This document shows, in pieces, positions 26,614-36,819 of a DNA stretch of 64,000 bases. The notes under the pieces were generated by a model that had not been told where the DNA came from, did no database searches, and saw nothing but the letters and a program-made list of their open reading frames with translations. Source of the DNA: Halovulum marinum (lineage in GTDB: Bacteria; Pseudomonadota; Alphaproteobacteria; Rhodobacterales; Rhodobacteraceae). The translations under genes were made by a program, and so were the position numbers. The DNA lies in the NCBI RefSeq assembly GCF_009697225.1, contig NZ_WIND01000003.1, positions 186,001 to 250,000 of the forward strand. The letters run 5' to 3'. The number at the start of each line of letters is the position of its first letter. Position 1 is the stretch's first letter.

Positions 26614-27182
26614 CCCGGGGCCTGGCCAGCGCCGTCGCCGTGCTCGCCCTCGCCGCGGCGTGGCTGACGCCCTGGGGCGCGATCGCGGGGCCGTTCCCGG
26701 CGTTCATGGCGCGGCACATGATCCTGGTCGCGATCGCCGCCCCGGCGCTGGTGCTTGCCGCGCCGGGACTGGCGCGGGCGGCGGCGGTGCCGGTGCTGGC
26801 CGGGGCGCTGATCGAATTCCTGGTGGTATGGGGCTGGCACCTGCCCCGGCTGCACACCGGCGCGCAGGGCAGCGTGCCGGTGTTCGTGGCCGAGCAGACG
26901 ATGTTCCTTGCCGCCGGGCTGCTGGTCTGGGCCGGCGCGCTTGCCGCGCGCGAGCCGCTGGCCGGGGCCGGCGGGCTGCTGCTGACCTCGATGCACATGA
27001 CCCTGCTGGGGGCGCTGCTGGTGCTGGCGCCGCGCGATCTGTACGCCGCCGCGGCCGGTCGCCCGGCCGATCTGGCCGGGCAGCAGGCGGGCGGTCTGCT
27101 GATGCTGGCGATCGGCACTCCGGCCTACCTTGCCGGCGGGCTGGCACTGGTCGCGCGCGCGCTCGGGAGCCGGCCGGCATGA
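26610..27182 (+). CDS. ctaG: CtaG-type cytochrome oxidase assembly protein (caa3_CtaG)
   Basis: A 190-residue polytopic protein. FMARHMILVAIAAPALVLAAPG, FLVVWGWHLPRLHT, AEQTMFLAAGLLVWAGAL and LLLTSMHMTLLGALLVLAPRDLY are the helix signatures of the caa3_CtaG family, with conserved His/Met residues thought to bind copper during CuB assembly. It is shorter than the Bacillus protein (about 300 residues) but is the usual size for proteobacterial members. It overlaps both neighbours by ATGA. Confidence 0.83.
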   Translation: MTRGLASAVAVLALAAAWLTPWGAIAGPFPAFMARHMILVAIAAPALVLAAPGLARAAAVPVLAGALIEFLVVWGWHLPRLHTGAQGSVPVFVAEQTMFLAAGLLVWAGALAAREPLAGAGGLLLTSMHMTLLGALLVLAPRDLYAAAAGRPADLAGQQAGGLLMLAIGTPAYLAGGLALVARALGSRPA

Positions 27183-28330
27183 GGTGGGTGCGTCGGCATA
27201 TTGCGCGCCTGCACCCGCGTACGGCGGTGGTGACGCTGGCGGCGCTGGCCGTGCTGGGCGTGCTCGGCGCGGCGGCGGTGGTCGGCCTGGGCCTCTACAA
27301 CGTCTCGGCGCATCGCGGGCACCTGCCGGGAGTGAGCTGGATGCTGGCCACGACCTTCGAGAACTCGGTCAGGTTGCGCGCGGGCGGGGACCCGCCGCCG
27401 GCGGACCTGCGCAGCGCCGAGATGGTCGCGCTGGGTGCCGGGCATTACGCCACGGCCTGCACCCCCTGCCACGCCGCCCCCGGTCAGGATCGCAGCGCAA
27501 CCGTGCGGGAGATGAAACCGGAGCCGCCGCACATCGTCGAGGCGGTCAAGGGGTGGAACGCCGCCGAACTGCACTGGATCGTGCGCGAGGGGGTCAAGAT
27601 GACCGGAATGCCGGGCTGGCCCTCGGACCGGGCCGACGAGGTCTGGCCGGTGGTCGCCTTCCTGCTCGAGGTCGACGCGATGACGGCGGAGGACTACCGG
27701 GCGCTGACCGCCGCGCCCGCCGGCGCGGACGAGCTTGCCGATGCCGACGGGCGCGGCGGCGCGTTCTGCACGGTCTGCCACAACAGCGACGGCGTGTCGG
27801 ACAATCCGCGGATCCCGCGTCTCGACATCCTGTCCGAGGAATACATCCTGCGCAGTCTTCTGGCCTATCGCAGCGGCGCGCGCGACAGCGGGATCATGGA
27901 GCAAGCCATGTCGCTGGTCGACGAAGCCGAGATCGCCGGGCTGGCCGCGTACTTCGCCCGGAACACGCCGGAAGGGGACGGCGCCGCGCTGACCGAGACC
28001 GCCGCCCGCGGGCGCGATCTGGCCTATGCCGCCGATCCCGCGGCCGACGTGCCGGCCTGCCGGGCCTGTCACGGACCCTGGCCCGAGCCGCGCAACGCGC
28101 TGTTCCCGTCGCTTGCCGGGCAATACGCGCCCTACCTGCGGCAGCAGCTGAGGCTGTGGCGCGACGAGCAGCGCGGCGGCGGTCCCGCGGCCGAGCTGAT
28201 GCGCCAGGCGTCGCGCGAGCTGACCGACGAGGACATCGCCGCGCTGGCCGCGTACTACGCGGCGCTGGCGCCGGCGAAGGAGCCGTCGGACGCGCAGGCG
28301 CGGCCAGGGGACGGCGCCGACGATCCGTGA
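27179..28330 (+). CDS. Membrane-anchored triheme cytochrome c
   Basis: A 383-residue protein with an N-terminal anchor (about residues 17-40) and three c-type heme sites: CTPCH (94-98), CTVCH (197-201) and CRACH (294-298). The middle and C-terminal domains resemble the diheme cytochrome c4/c553 type (NPRIPRLDILSEEYI and FPSLAGQYAPYLRQQL), with Met ligands such as EQAMSLVDEAEIAGLAAYF. It is the last gene of the caa3 operon, coupled by ATGA to ctaG, so it probably passes electrons to the tethered cytochrome of subunit II in the periplasm. Confidence 0.85.
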   Translation: MRWVRRHIARLHPRTAVVTLAALAVLGVLGAAAVVGLGLYNVSAHRGHLPGVSWMLATTFENSVRLRAGGDPPPADLRSAEMVALGAGHYATACTPCHAAPGQDRSATVREMKPEPPHIVEAVKGWNAAELHWIVREGVKMTGMPGWPSDRADEVWPVVAFLLEVDAMTAEDYRALTAAPAGADELADADGRGGAFCTVCHNSDGVSDNPRIPRLDILSEEYILRSLLAYRSGARDSGIMEQAMSLVDEAEIAGLAAYFARNTPEGDGAALTETAARGRDLAYAADPAADVPACRACHGPWPEPRNALFPSLAGQYAPYLRQQLRLWRDEQRGGGPAAELMRQASRELTDEDIAALAAYYAALAPAKEPSDAQARPGDGADDP

Positions 28331-28480
28331 TGCGGCGCGAGGGCCACCGGTCCGAACGCCCCGCCGACCCGTCCGGCTGCCGCCCATCGCCCGCGGCAGC
28401 TGGGGGAAAACCGGCGCCGGACGAGATTTCCGGCAGTCGCCGATCAGGATGCGGCCGTGCCGTGCGACCGGGGCGGTCAG

Positions 28481-28722
28481 ATGCTCGGCAAGATCGCGGT
28501 GCTGTTCTCGTTCCAGCTTGCCGGAGAGGTCATCGCCGCACGCTAGCGCCCGTGCCGGGCCCGGTGTTCGGTCTGGCGCCGCTGGCCGCGCTGCTCGCCC
28601 GGCGCCCGGCGCCGGCCGGGCATGTCGGGGGCACGGCGCGCACGATGCCGGCGCACCTGGTCCTGCTGGTCGGCGTCGGCATCTTCCTGATCGGGGTGCG
28701 TACCACCGGCGGCGATGACTGA
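28481..28722 (+). pseudogene. Decayed CidA/LrgA holin-like gene
   Basis: 28481-28546 reads MLGKIAVLFSFQLAGEVIAAR and a stop. From 28552 in another frame comes VPGPVFGLAPLAALLARR and, further on, MPAHLVLLVGVGIFLIG up to a TGA at 28720. Joined, they follow the CidA/LrgA pattern (Q-L-GE, PGPV.G..LL, HL.LL...GV). The gene is frameshifted at about 28547, and the second half lacks several residues. 28331-28480 and 28723-28838 contain nothing else I recognise. Confidence 0.55.
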
Positions 28723-28838
28723 CGCCGCCGCGGTCCGGAGCTGCCTTTCCTCCGCGCCGCCGTGGTGGCTGAACCGCTCGATCCCGGTCTGCCCGGGCGC
28801 GGACCGGCGGTCGGCGCGGGCCGCCGCCAGGCGACGCG

Positions 28839-30353
28839 TCAGCTGTCCGGCGAGGTGTCCACGTAGTCGCGGATCGCGGCCTCGACCCCGTCCGCATGCA
28901 CCATGCCCAGCCGGTGCGCGAACGCCCGCGCGAAGACCGGGTTGTCCCCCAGATCGCCGTAGATGTCGCGCATCGCAAGCCACACGCCGGGGTCGTCCTG
29001 CGCCGCCTGCGCGGTGGGCCGCAGCGACTCCCAGCGCGGATCGTTCGGCGCGATCTCGGTGCCATCCTCGCGTACGCCGGTGCAGTACCGTGCCCACAAC
29101 GCCGAGACCAGCGCCAGCCCGTCGACGGGGGTGCCGGCGCGCAGCCCGTCGTGCACCGAGGGCAGGATGAAGCCCGGCTGCCGGCTGGAGCCGTCGAAGG
29201 CGACGCGCCGGGTGGTGTCCTTGATCCGCGGGTTCGAGAACCGGCGGTCGACCAGGTCGAGATAGCTCAGCGGGTCCATTCCCGGCACGGGGCGGACATG
29301 GGGGGCGATCTCGGCGGTCGCGACCTTGCGCAGCAGGGCCTTGATCAGCGGGTGCGCCATGGTGTCGGCGATCGCCTGGATGCCCAGGATATCGCCCGGC
29401 GCGGCGATGATCTGGTGGCCGCCGTTGAGGATTCGCAGCTTCATCGCCTCGTAGTCGTGCACGCTGCCCGACAGCGTCGCCCCGGCCTCGTCCCAGGGCG
29501 GGCGGCCGGCGCAGAACACGTCCTCGATCACCCACTGGCGGAAATTCTCGTGGGTGACGGGTGCGGCGTCCTCGACCCCCAGCTCGCGCGCCAGCGCCAG
29601 CTCCGCCGGGCCGGTGGCGGGAACGATGCAGTCGACCATGGAGTTGGGGAAGGCGCCGGCGCTGTCGATCCAGTCCGCCAGGTCGCCGTCGGTCATCCGC
29701 GCCAGCGAGACCACGGCCTGCCGCAGGATCGCGCCGTTGCCCTGCAGGTTGTCGCAGCTCAGCCCGGTGAACGGCAGCTCGCCCGCCGCGCGCCGGCGGC
29801 GCAGCGCCGCGACCATCGCGCCGAACGCGGTGCGCGGCCGGTCCGGGTGCGCGGCATCATGGCGGATGTCTTCGTGCCCGGTGTCGAAGGCGCCGGTCGC
29901 CGGATCGATATAGTAGCCGCCTTCGGTCACCGTCAGCGACACGATGCGGATCGCCGGATCGGCCATCCGCGCGACAAGCGCCGCGTTGCCTTCCTCGACC
30001 GGCAGGAAATCGATCATCGCGCCGCAGACCTCGGCCGAGATGCCGGAGGGGTCCAGCTCGATCAGCGTGGTCAGGCAGTCCTGCGCCAGCAGCCGGTCGC
30101 GCATCGCCGCGTCGCCGGCCCGGACGCCGGCGCCGACGATCGCCCAGTCCACCGCCCGGCCCTGCTGCATCAGCCGGTGCAGATACCAGGCCTGGTGGGC
30201 GCGGTGGAAGTTGCCAAGCCCGATGTGGACGATGCCCGCGGACAGGTCCGCGCGCCGGTAGCCGGGGGTGGCGATGTCGGCCGGCAGATCGCCGAGGGTC
30301 GCCAGGCTCAGACGGACCGGGGTCCGCCCAGTGGTGTCGTCACGTTCATCCAT
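28839..30353 (-). CDS. mtlK: Mannitol 2-dehydrogenase family polyol dehydrogenase
   Basis: A 504-residue long-chain mannitol dehydrogenase that oxidises D-mannitol (or D-arabinitol/sorbitol) to the ketose with NAD+. The N-terminal Rossmann part begins IVHIGLGNFHRAHQAWYLHRLM; the catalytic Lys lies in DYEAMKLRILNGGHQIIA with MKLRxLNGxH, the family signature; TxTExGYY reads SLTVTEGGYYID. It follows the polyol ABC transporter genes on the same strand in the order of the Rhodobacter smo-mtlK operon, which supports mannitol or sorbitol as substrate. Confidence 0.87.
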   Translation of the reverse strand: MDERDDTTGRTPVRLSLATLGDLPADIATPGYRRADLSAGIVHIGLGNFHRAHQAWYLHRLMQQGRAVDWAIVGAGVRAGDAAMRDRLLAQDCLTTLIELDPSGISAEVCGAMIDFLPVEEGNAALVARMADPAIRIVSLTVTEGGYYIDPATGAFDTGHEDIRHDAAHPDRPRTAFGAMVAALRRRRAAGELPFTGLSCDNLQGNGAILRQAVVSLARMTDGDLADWIDSAGAFPNSMVDCIVPATGPAELALARELGVEDAAPVTHENFRQWVIEDVFCAGRPPWDEAGATLSGSVHDYEAMKLRILNGGHQIIAAPGDILGIQAIADTMAHPLIKALLRKVATAEIAPHVRPVPGMDPLSYLDLVDRRFSNPRIKDTTRRVAFDGSSRQPGFILPSVHDGLRAGTPVDGLALVSALWARYCTGVREDGTEIAPNDPRWESLRPTAQAAQDDPGVWLAMRDIYGDLGDNPVFARAFAHRLGMVHADGVEAAIRDYVDTSPDS

Positions 30354-30398
30354 GGTCCGCCATCCATTCTGCTGCGTCGTCTGACGAAGGCCGCGGTC

Positions 30399-30421
30399 GG
30401 CGGGGGCGCGCGGCCCCCGCC
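30399..30421 (-). terminator. Intercistronic hairpin between smoK and mtlK
   Basis: A perfect 9-bp stem GGCGGGGGC/GCCCCCGCC with a 5-base loop lies in the 75-base gap between the transporter ATPase and the dehydrogenase. It could attenuate or stabilise the transcript; there is no U-tract. Confidence 0.45.
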
Positions 30422-30428
30422 GGCCGCA

Positions 30429-31433
<1,005 letters not shown>

Positions 31434-31444
31434 GTCGGAGCTCC

Positions 31445-32275
31445 TTACTTTACGGCGCCGAAGGTCAGGCCGCGGACGAGTTGTTTCTGGCTGAACCAGC
31501 CGAGGATCAGGATCGGGGCGATGGCCATGGTCGAGGCCGCGCTGAGCTTGGCATAGAACAGGCCTTCGGGGCTGGAGTAGCTGGCGATGAAGGCGGTCAG
31601 CGGCGCGGCCTTGGCGGCGGTCAGGTTCAGGGTCCAGAACGCCTCGTTCCACGCCAGGATGAAGTTCAGCAGCAGGGTCGAGGCGATCCCGGGCACCGCC
31701 ATCGGCGTGAGCACGTAGAGGATCTCGTCGCGCAGGCTGGCGCCGTCCATCCGCGACGCTTCCAGGATCTCGCCCGGAATTTCGCGGAAGTAGGTGTACA
31801 GCATCCAGACGATGATCGGCAGGTTGATCAGCATCAGCACGATCACCAGGCCAATGCGGGTATCCAGCAGGCCGAGCTCGATGAAGATCAGGTAGATCGG
31901 GTACAGGACCCCGACCGCCGGCAGCATCTTCGTCGACAGCATCCACAGCAGGATGTCCTTGGTCCGACGCGACGGAACGAATGCCATCGACCAGGCCGCG
32001 GGGATCGCGATGATGATGCCCAGCACGGTCGAGCCGCCGGCGATGATCACCGAGTTCCACAGGAAGCGCGCATAGTTCGAGCGCTCCTGCACGACCTGGT
32101 AGTTCTCCAGCGTCCAGTCGAAGAACAGGAACACCGGCGGATCGGCAATGGCGGTGGCCTCGGTCTTGAAGCTGGTCAGGATCGTCCACAGGATCGGGAA
32201 GAAGATCAGCAGGCCGATTCCCCAGGCGAAGGCGGTATTGATGACCTTGCGGTTCGTTGTGACGGCACGCGCCAT
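31445..32275 (-). CDS. smoG: Polyol ABC transporter permease (SmoG/MalG type)
   Basis: A 276-residue inner-membrane permease with six helices and the EAA loop [28 protein letters not shown], which docks the ATPase. The short N-terminus and MalG-like topology identify the second permease subunit. It starts 12 bases after the stop of the first permease gene and is followed after 11 bases by the ATPase gene. Confidence 0.88.
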   Translation of the reverse strand: MARAVTTNRKVINTAFAWGIGLLIFFPILWTILTSFKTEATAIADPPVFLFFDWTLENYQVVQERSNYARFLWNSVIIAGGSTVLGIIIAIPAAWSMAFVPSRRTKDILLWMLSTKMLPAVGVLYPIYLIFIELGLLDTRIGLVIVLMLINLPIIVWMLYTYFREIPGEILEASRMDGASLRDEILYVLTPMAVPGIASTLLLNFILAWNEAFWTLNLTAAKAAPLTAFIASYSSPEGLFYAKLSAASTMAIAPILILGWFSQKQLVRGLTFGAVK

Positions 32276-32287
32276 GTCAGTTCCTCC

Positions 32288-33154
32288 TCACGCGTCCAGG
32301 TTCTTGCCGACGATGCGCATCAGGAACAGCGCGACGATATTGGCCAGGATGATGGCGTAGACCCCGCCCGCGGAGCCCAGGCCGACGTTCTGGCTTTCCA
32401 GCACGCGCTGGAAGATCAGGTAGGTCAGCGTGCGAGAGCCGAATGCGCCGCCGGTGGTCACGAAGATCTCGGCGAAGATCGACAGCAGGAAGATCGTCTG
32501 GATCAGCACCACGATGGTGATGGCCCGGCCGAGGTGCGGCAGGATGATGAAGACGAAGCGCTTCGGCGGCGGCGCGCCGTCCATCTCGGCCGCCTCGAGC
32601 TGCTCGCTGTCCAGCGACTGGATCGCGGTCAGCAGGATCAGCGTGGCGAACGGCAGCCATTGCCACGAGACGATCAGCACGATCGAGAACAGCGAGGCGT
32701 CGCTGAGCCATTCGACCGGCTGCGCGCCGAAGAATTTCCACAGGTGCGCGAACAGCCCGTTCACCGGGTCCATGAACATGTTCTTCCACACCAGCGCCGA
32801 AACGGTGGGCATGACGAAGAACGGGGCGATGACCAGGATGCGCACGATCCCCTGGCCCCACATCGGCTGATCCAGCAGGATCGCCAGCAGCACGCCCAGC
32901 ACCACGGTGATCAGCAGCACGCCGCCGACGATGATCAGCGTGGCCGACACGCTGGGCCAGAACGCGCTGGAGGTGACGAACCGGACGTAGTTGTCGAACC
33001 CGATCCAGCCCAGATCACCGCCGCGCAGCGGCAGATAGCTCTTGAACGAGAAGTACAGGGTCATCAGCAACGGGACGAGCATCCATCCCAGAAGCAGGAC
33101 CACGGCGGGGCCCATCATCAGGCGGGCGGCGGATCGGGAATGCTGGGTGGCCAT
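32288..33154 (-). CDS. smoF: Polyol ABC transporter permease (SmoF/MalF type)
   Basis: A 288-residue permease with six helices (PAVVLLLGWMLVPLLMTLYFSF first) and the EAA motif EAAEMDGAPPPKRFVFIILPHLGRA. GAGGAG before the ATG at 33154 chooses this start over the upstream 33199. It is separated from the binding-protein gene by 123 bases that carry a strong hairpin, the usual arrangement that lets binding protein be made in excess. Confidence 0.88.
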   Translation of the reverse strand: MATQHSRSAARLMMGPAVVLLLGWMLVPLLMTLYFSFKSYLPLRGGDLGWIGFDNYVRFVTSSAFWPSVSATLIIVGGVLLITVVLGVLLAILLDQPMWGQGIVRILVIAPFFVMPTVSALVWKNMFMDPVNGLFAHLWKFFGAQPVEWLSDASLFSIVLIVSWQWLPFATLILLTAIQSLDSEQLEAAEMDGAPPPKRFVFIILPHLGRAITIVVLIQTIFLLSIFAEIFVTTGGAFGSRTLTYLIFQRVLESQNVGLGSAGGVYAIILANIVALFLMRIVGKNLDA

Positions 33155-33235
33155 GACTTTTCTCCTCTCGCTCCGGCCACGATGACCGGCGAGGCGCATT
33201 TCGGCAACTTTTTCGTATTATTGGTGGCATGGGGT

Positions 33236-33266
33236 GGCCGGGGGCGGTCTGCGCCGCCGCCCGGCC
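33236..33266 (-). terminator. Strong intercistronic hairpin after the binding-protein gene
   Basis: GGCCGGGGGCGG pairs with CCGCCGCCCGGCC around a 6-base loop, 12 bases beyond the binding-protein stop. It probably stabilises the upstream mRNA or causes partial termination, lowering permease expression relative to binding protein. Confidence 0.5.
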
Positions 33267-33277
33267 TGGGAGGAGCC

Positions 33278-34579
33278 TCAGTAACCTGCGGCTTCCATCT
33301 CTTCGGCAGTGATCATCTGCGCCTTCTCGAGCGCCTCGTCGACGGACTGCTGCCCGGCCAGCGCGGCCGAGAACTCCTGGCCCACCTGGCTGGCGATGCC
33401 GGCGAACTCGGGGATCGCGACGAACTGGACGCCGGTGTAAGGCACCGGATCCACCGACGGGTTGGTCGGATCGGCGGCGTTGATCGATTCCAGTGTCATC
33501 TCGGCGAACGGAACCTTGGCGTACTCCGGGTTCTCGTAGAGCGAGGTGCGGGTGCCCGGCGGCACGTTGGCCCAACCCTCGGTCGAGGCGACCAGCTCGG
33601 TGTACTCCTTCGAGGTCGCCCAGGCGACGAAGGTCTTGGCGGCATCGACGGCGTCAGAACCGGCGGGGATCGCCAGCGACCACGCCCACAGCCAGTTGCC
33701 GCGCTTGCCCATGCCGTTGTCCGGCGCCAGCGCGAAGCCGACCTGGTCCGCGACGGTCGAGTCGTTCGGGTTGGTTACGAACGACGCGGCGACGGTGGCG
33801 TCGATCCACATGCCGCACTTGCCCTGCTGGAACAGCGACAGGTTCTCGTTGAAGCCGTTGGTCGAGGCGCCCGGAGGACCGTAGTTGGTCATCAGGTCCA
33901 TGTAGAAGGTCAGCGTCTCCTTCCACGGCTCGCTGTCGAACTGCGGCGTCCAGTCCTCGTCGAACCACTTCGCGCCGAAGCTGTTGGACATCGCGGTCAG
34001 GAACGCCATGTTCTCGCCCCAGCCGGCCTTGCCGCGCAGGCAGATGCCGTAGACCTCGCTGGCCTCGTCGGTCATCGCCGCCGCGGCTTCCTTTATGAAG
34101 TCCCAGGTTGGCGCCTCGGGCATCTCCAGCCCGGCGGCCTGCATCAGGTCCTTGCGGTACATGACCATCGACGATTCGCCGTAGAACGGCGCGGCGTACA
34201 GCTCGCCGTCGACGGTCAGGCCGCCACGGATCGCGGGCAGCAGATCGTCGGCGTCCCACTCGGCCGGCAGGTCGTTCAGCGACACCAGCCAGCCGTTCTT
34301 GCCCCAGATCGGAACCTCGTAGGTGCCGATGGTCATCACGTCGAACTGGCCGCCCTTGGCTGCCACGTCCTGCGTCACACGGGAGCGCAGCACGTTCTCC
34401 TCGAGGGTGACCCACTCGAGCTCGATGTCGGGGTAAGCCTTGGTGAACTCGTCGGACAGACCCTGCATGCGGATCATGTCGCCGTTGTTCACGGTTGCGA
34501 TCGTGATGGTTTCGGCGCTGGTCGCCGTGGCGATGAGCGCGAGCGCGCTGGAAGCGCCCAGAAGCGTCTTCAGGTACAT
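33278..34579 (-). CDS. smoE: Sorbitol/mannitol-binding periplasmic protein
   Basis: A 433-residue periplasmic binding protein with a Sec signal (MYLKTLLGASSALALIATATSAE). ETITIATVNNGDMIRMQGLSDEF and EVPIWGKNGWLVSLNDLPAEWDADDLLPAIRGGLTVDGELYAAPFYGESSMVMYRKDLM are typical of polyol-binding proteins of the CUT1 group. First gene of the transporter operon with GGGAGG before its ATG; the promoter region upstream contains a LacI-type operator (34650). Confidence 0.87.
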   Translation of the reverse strand: MYLKTLLGASSALALIATATSAETITIATVNNGDMIRMQGLSDEFTKAYPDIELEWVTLEENVLRSRVTQDVAAKGGQFDVMTIGTYEVPIWGKNGWLVSLNDLPAEWDADDLLPAIRGGLTVDGELYAAPFYGESSMVMYRKDLMQAAGLEMPEAPTWDFIKEAAAAMTDEASEVYGICLRGKAGWGENMAFLTAMSNSFGAKWFDEDWTPQFDSEPWKETLTFYMDLMTNYGPPGASTNGFNENLSLFQQGKCGMWIDATVAASFVTNPNDSTVADQVGFALAPDNGMGKRGNWLWAWSLAIPAGSDAVDAAKTFVAWATSKEYTELVASTEGWANVPPGTRTSLYENPEYAKVPFAEMTLESINAADPTNPSVDPVPYTGVQFVAIPEFAGIASQVGQEFSAALAGQQSVDEALEKAQMITAEEMEAAGY

Positions 34580-34649
34580 CCGTTTCCTCCCTGTGCTGGA
34601 TGAAGCCCTGAAACAATAACAATTAATTCACATCGCGTCCAACCTTAAT

Positions 34650-34663
34650 TTTACGCGCGTCAA
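34650..34663. promoter_or_regulatory. LacI-type operator in the smo promoter
   Basis: TTTACGCGCGTCAA is a near-perfect palindrome around a central CGCG. A second copy lies upstream of the LacI gene itself (35793-35805), so it is probably the binding site of that regulator. On the minus strand TTGGAC (34636-34641) and TTATTG 17 bases further could be the promoter, just downstream of the operator. Confidence 0.5.
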
Positions 34664-34695
34664 TAATTTTGACATGTTGGAACGATACCAGGGCA

Positions 34696-35727
34696 TTAGG
34701 CCGACCGCCGCATGACCAGCGTTCCCTCGTAAAGTTTCGTCAGCCGCGTCTTGCGGCGGATTCCCGATTCGATGATCGAGAGAATCTCGCCGATGCTGCG
34801 GCTGGAGATCTCTTTGTAGTCCTGCGCGACGGTGGTCAGCTGCGGGCAGGTGTAGCGCGCATAGGGATGGTCGTCGTGCCCCGCCACCCGCAGCGCGCTG
34901 CCGTGTCCCAGCCCGACGCGCAGCCCCTTCTCGTAGGCCGCCGCGAGAACACCGATGGCCAGGCGATCGTTGCTGCACAGGACCGTGTCTGTCGGCAGCT
35001 CGCGCCCGTCGAGCATGCGCATGCCCTCACGGTAGCCGATTTCCTCGAACGACCACCCCTCGCCCTCGGCGCCGAGGAACCGCGGCGTGTGGCCAAGCGC
35101 CAGCATCGCCGCCTCGTAGGCCGCGTGGCGCTTGTTGGCGTTGGGATTGGGCGGCGTGGTCATCTCGAAGAACGCCGGCGGCTCGCCGGTGCGGCACAGG
35201 TATTCCACGATCAGCCGGATGCTCTGCTCGTTGTCCGAGCCGATGAACGCGTCGCCGGCGCCCGGAATGTCGCAGTCGAACAGGACGGTCGGAACGTCGC
35301 GGCAGAAATCGCGCACTTCCTCATGGTGCGACCGCCGCCCGAGCGGCGCCAGCAGGACGCCCGCCGGCTTGATCGCGCGCAAGCTTTCGAGGTTCTCGAT
35401 TTCCTGCGCCGGATCGCCGTGCGAGCTGAGCAGGATCGGCCGGAACCCGGCCTCGGCGCACAGCGGCTCGAGATTGCGGGCGACCTCGGCGAAGAACGGG
35501 TCGGCGAGATAGGGCACGACGATGCCGATGTTCCGCGTCATCTGCCGGTTCTGGTTCACGGCATAGATGTTCGGCCGGTAGTCGTAGCGGTCGAGCGCCG
35601 CCTCGATGCGCTCGCGGGTCGAGGACCGCACGCTGCCCGGGTCGTTGAAATACTTGGACAGGGTGGGGCGGGAGATGCCGCTGACTGCGGCGAACTCTTC
35701 CATGGTCCTGATCTTTTCCAGCTTCAT
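34696..35727 (-). CDS. LacI family regulator of the polyol operon
   Basis: A 343-residue LacI/GalR repressor. The N-terminal helix-turn-helix reads IRTMEEFAAVSGISRPTLSKYFNDPGSVRSSTRERIEAALDRYDYRPN, followed by a periplasmic-binding-protein-like sensor domain (NIGIVVPYLADPFFAEVARNLE). The start at 35727 puts the HTH at the N-terminus as in all family members; the longer frame adds only non-conserved residues. It lies immediately upstream of the smo operon on the same strand and is probably autoregulated through the operator at 35793. Confidence 0.88.
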   Translation of the reverse strand: MKLEKIRTMEEFAAVSGISRPTLSKYFNDPGSVRSSTRERIEAALDRYDYRPNIYAVNQNRQMTRNIGIVVPYLADPFFAEVARNLEPLCAEAGFRPILLSSHGDPAQEIENLESLRAIKPAGVLLAPLGRRSHHEEVRDFCRDVPTVLFDCDIPGAGDAFIGSDNEQSIRLIVEYLCRTGEPPAFFEMTTPPNPNANKRHAAYEAAMLALGHTPRFLGAEGEGWSFEEIGYREGMRMLDGRELPTDTVLCSNDRLAIGVLAAAYEKGLRVGLGHGSALRVAGHDDHPYARYTCPQLTTVAQDYKEISSRSIGEILSIIESGIRRKTRLTKLYEGTLVMRRSA

Positions 35728-35792
35728 CCCCTCGACTCTCCAGTTGCCGCCGGATCCGGACGCGCGGACGGCGGTCGAGACCGGCGTCAAGC

Positions 35793-35805
35793 TTTACGCG
35801 CGCAA
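35793..35805. promoter_or_regulatory. LacI-type operator upstream of the lacI gene
   Basis: TTTACGCGCGCAA repeats the palindrome found in the smo promoter, 66 bases upstream of the regulator start. The rest of 35728-36063 holds no gene that I can recognise on either strand. Confidence 0.45.
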
Positions 35806-36063
35806 TTTGCAGCGTAGCCTCCGGGACACGCCCGCGTCAACGATCACGGTTCGCGCCGGCAGCCGGCGCGTCATACCGATGCGCCGCCGGCGATGCCAGC
35901 GGTCGGGGAAGAATCGACGCAATGTGAGGGACGACGCCAGCGGACGGCCGGCGCGGGGATCGCGCCGGCGGCTGGCCCGCCGCCTTTCGCGCGAGTGTCG
36001 ATGCCCCTGCACGCCGCCCGAGGCACGCGCGGCGCGCCGGAAGCCGCCGGCGCCACGGCCCGG

Positions 36064-36819
36064 TCAGTGGTCGAGCATTTCCCACAGCCGGCGTTTCACC
36101 TGGATGAACTCGTCGGTCAGGCGCATCTCGTCGGTGCGCGGACGCGGCAGGCTCACCTGCTCGATGTGGCGGATGCGGCCGGGGCGGGCGGACATCACCA
36201 CGATCCGGTCGGCGAGGAAGATCGCCTCCTCCAGGTCGTGGGTGACGAAGACGACGGTCTTGCGCGACTGCGCCCACGCCGCCAGCAGGTCGGACTGCAT
36301 CCGCTCCTTGGTCTGGGCGTCGAGCGCGCCGAACGGCTCGTCCATCAGCAGCACGTCGGGATCGTTGGCATAGACCCGGCCGATGTCGACGCGCTTGCGC
36401 ATCCCGCCCGACAGCTCGCGCGGCCAGCGGTCCTCGAAGCCCTTCAGGCCGACCATCTCGGTCCACTTCGCCTCGATCTCGCGCTGCTCGGCCCTGCCGG
36501 CGCCGCGCAGGCGGGGGCCATAGCTGATGTTCTTGGCCACGGTCATCCACGGGAACACCGCGTCCTGCTGGAACACCATGCCGCGCCGCCGGTCGGTGCC
36601 GCGGATCACGTCGCCGTCCAGCGTCATCCGCCCGTCGGACGGGTCGAACAGCCCGGCCATCATCTTGAGCAGCGTGGACTTGCCGCAGCCCGAGGTGCCG
36701 ACGATGGCGTTGAAGCTGCCGGACTCGAACGTCAGGTTGATGTCGTCCAGCACGGTCAACGCGTCGGGCGTGCCCTTGCCGAAGGTGTGGGTCAGGTGAT
36801 CGACGATGATTTCGGGCAT
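36064..36819 (-). CDS. Nitrate/sulfonate/taurine-type ABC transporter ATPase
   Basis: A 251-residue SsuB/TauB-type ATPase. Walker A is GTSGCGKST, the signature LSGGMRKRVDIGR, Walker B DVLLMDEPFGALD and the H-loop VTHD. FQQDAVFPWMTVAKNI is typical of the Ssu/Tau/Nrt group. The ATG shares its A with the permease stop (TAATG), so the two are coupled. It is the last gene of a three-gene importer unit. Confidence 0.88.
   Translation of the reverse strand: MPEIIVDHLTHTFGKGTPDALTVLDDINLTFESGSFNAIVGTSGCGKSTLLKMMAGLFDPSDGRMTLDGDVIRGTDRRRGMVFQQDAVFPWMTVAKNISYGPRLRGAGRAEQREIEAKWTEMVGLKGFEDRWPRELSGGMRKRVDIGRVYANDPDVLLMDEPFGALDAQTKERMQSDLLAAWAQSRKTVVFVTHDLEEAIFLADRIVVMSARPGRIRHIEQVSLPRPRTDEMRLTDEFIQVKRRLWEMLDH

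Noticed and set aside
31481-34603. A 1040-codon open frame antisense to the smo transporter genes
   Set aside because: Spans four well-supported genes and the hairpin gap; no recognisable domain and no ribosome binding site.
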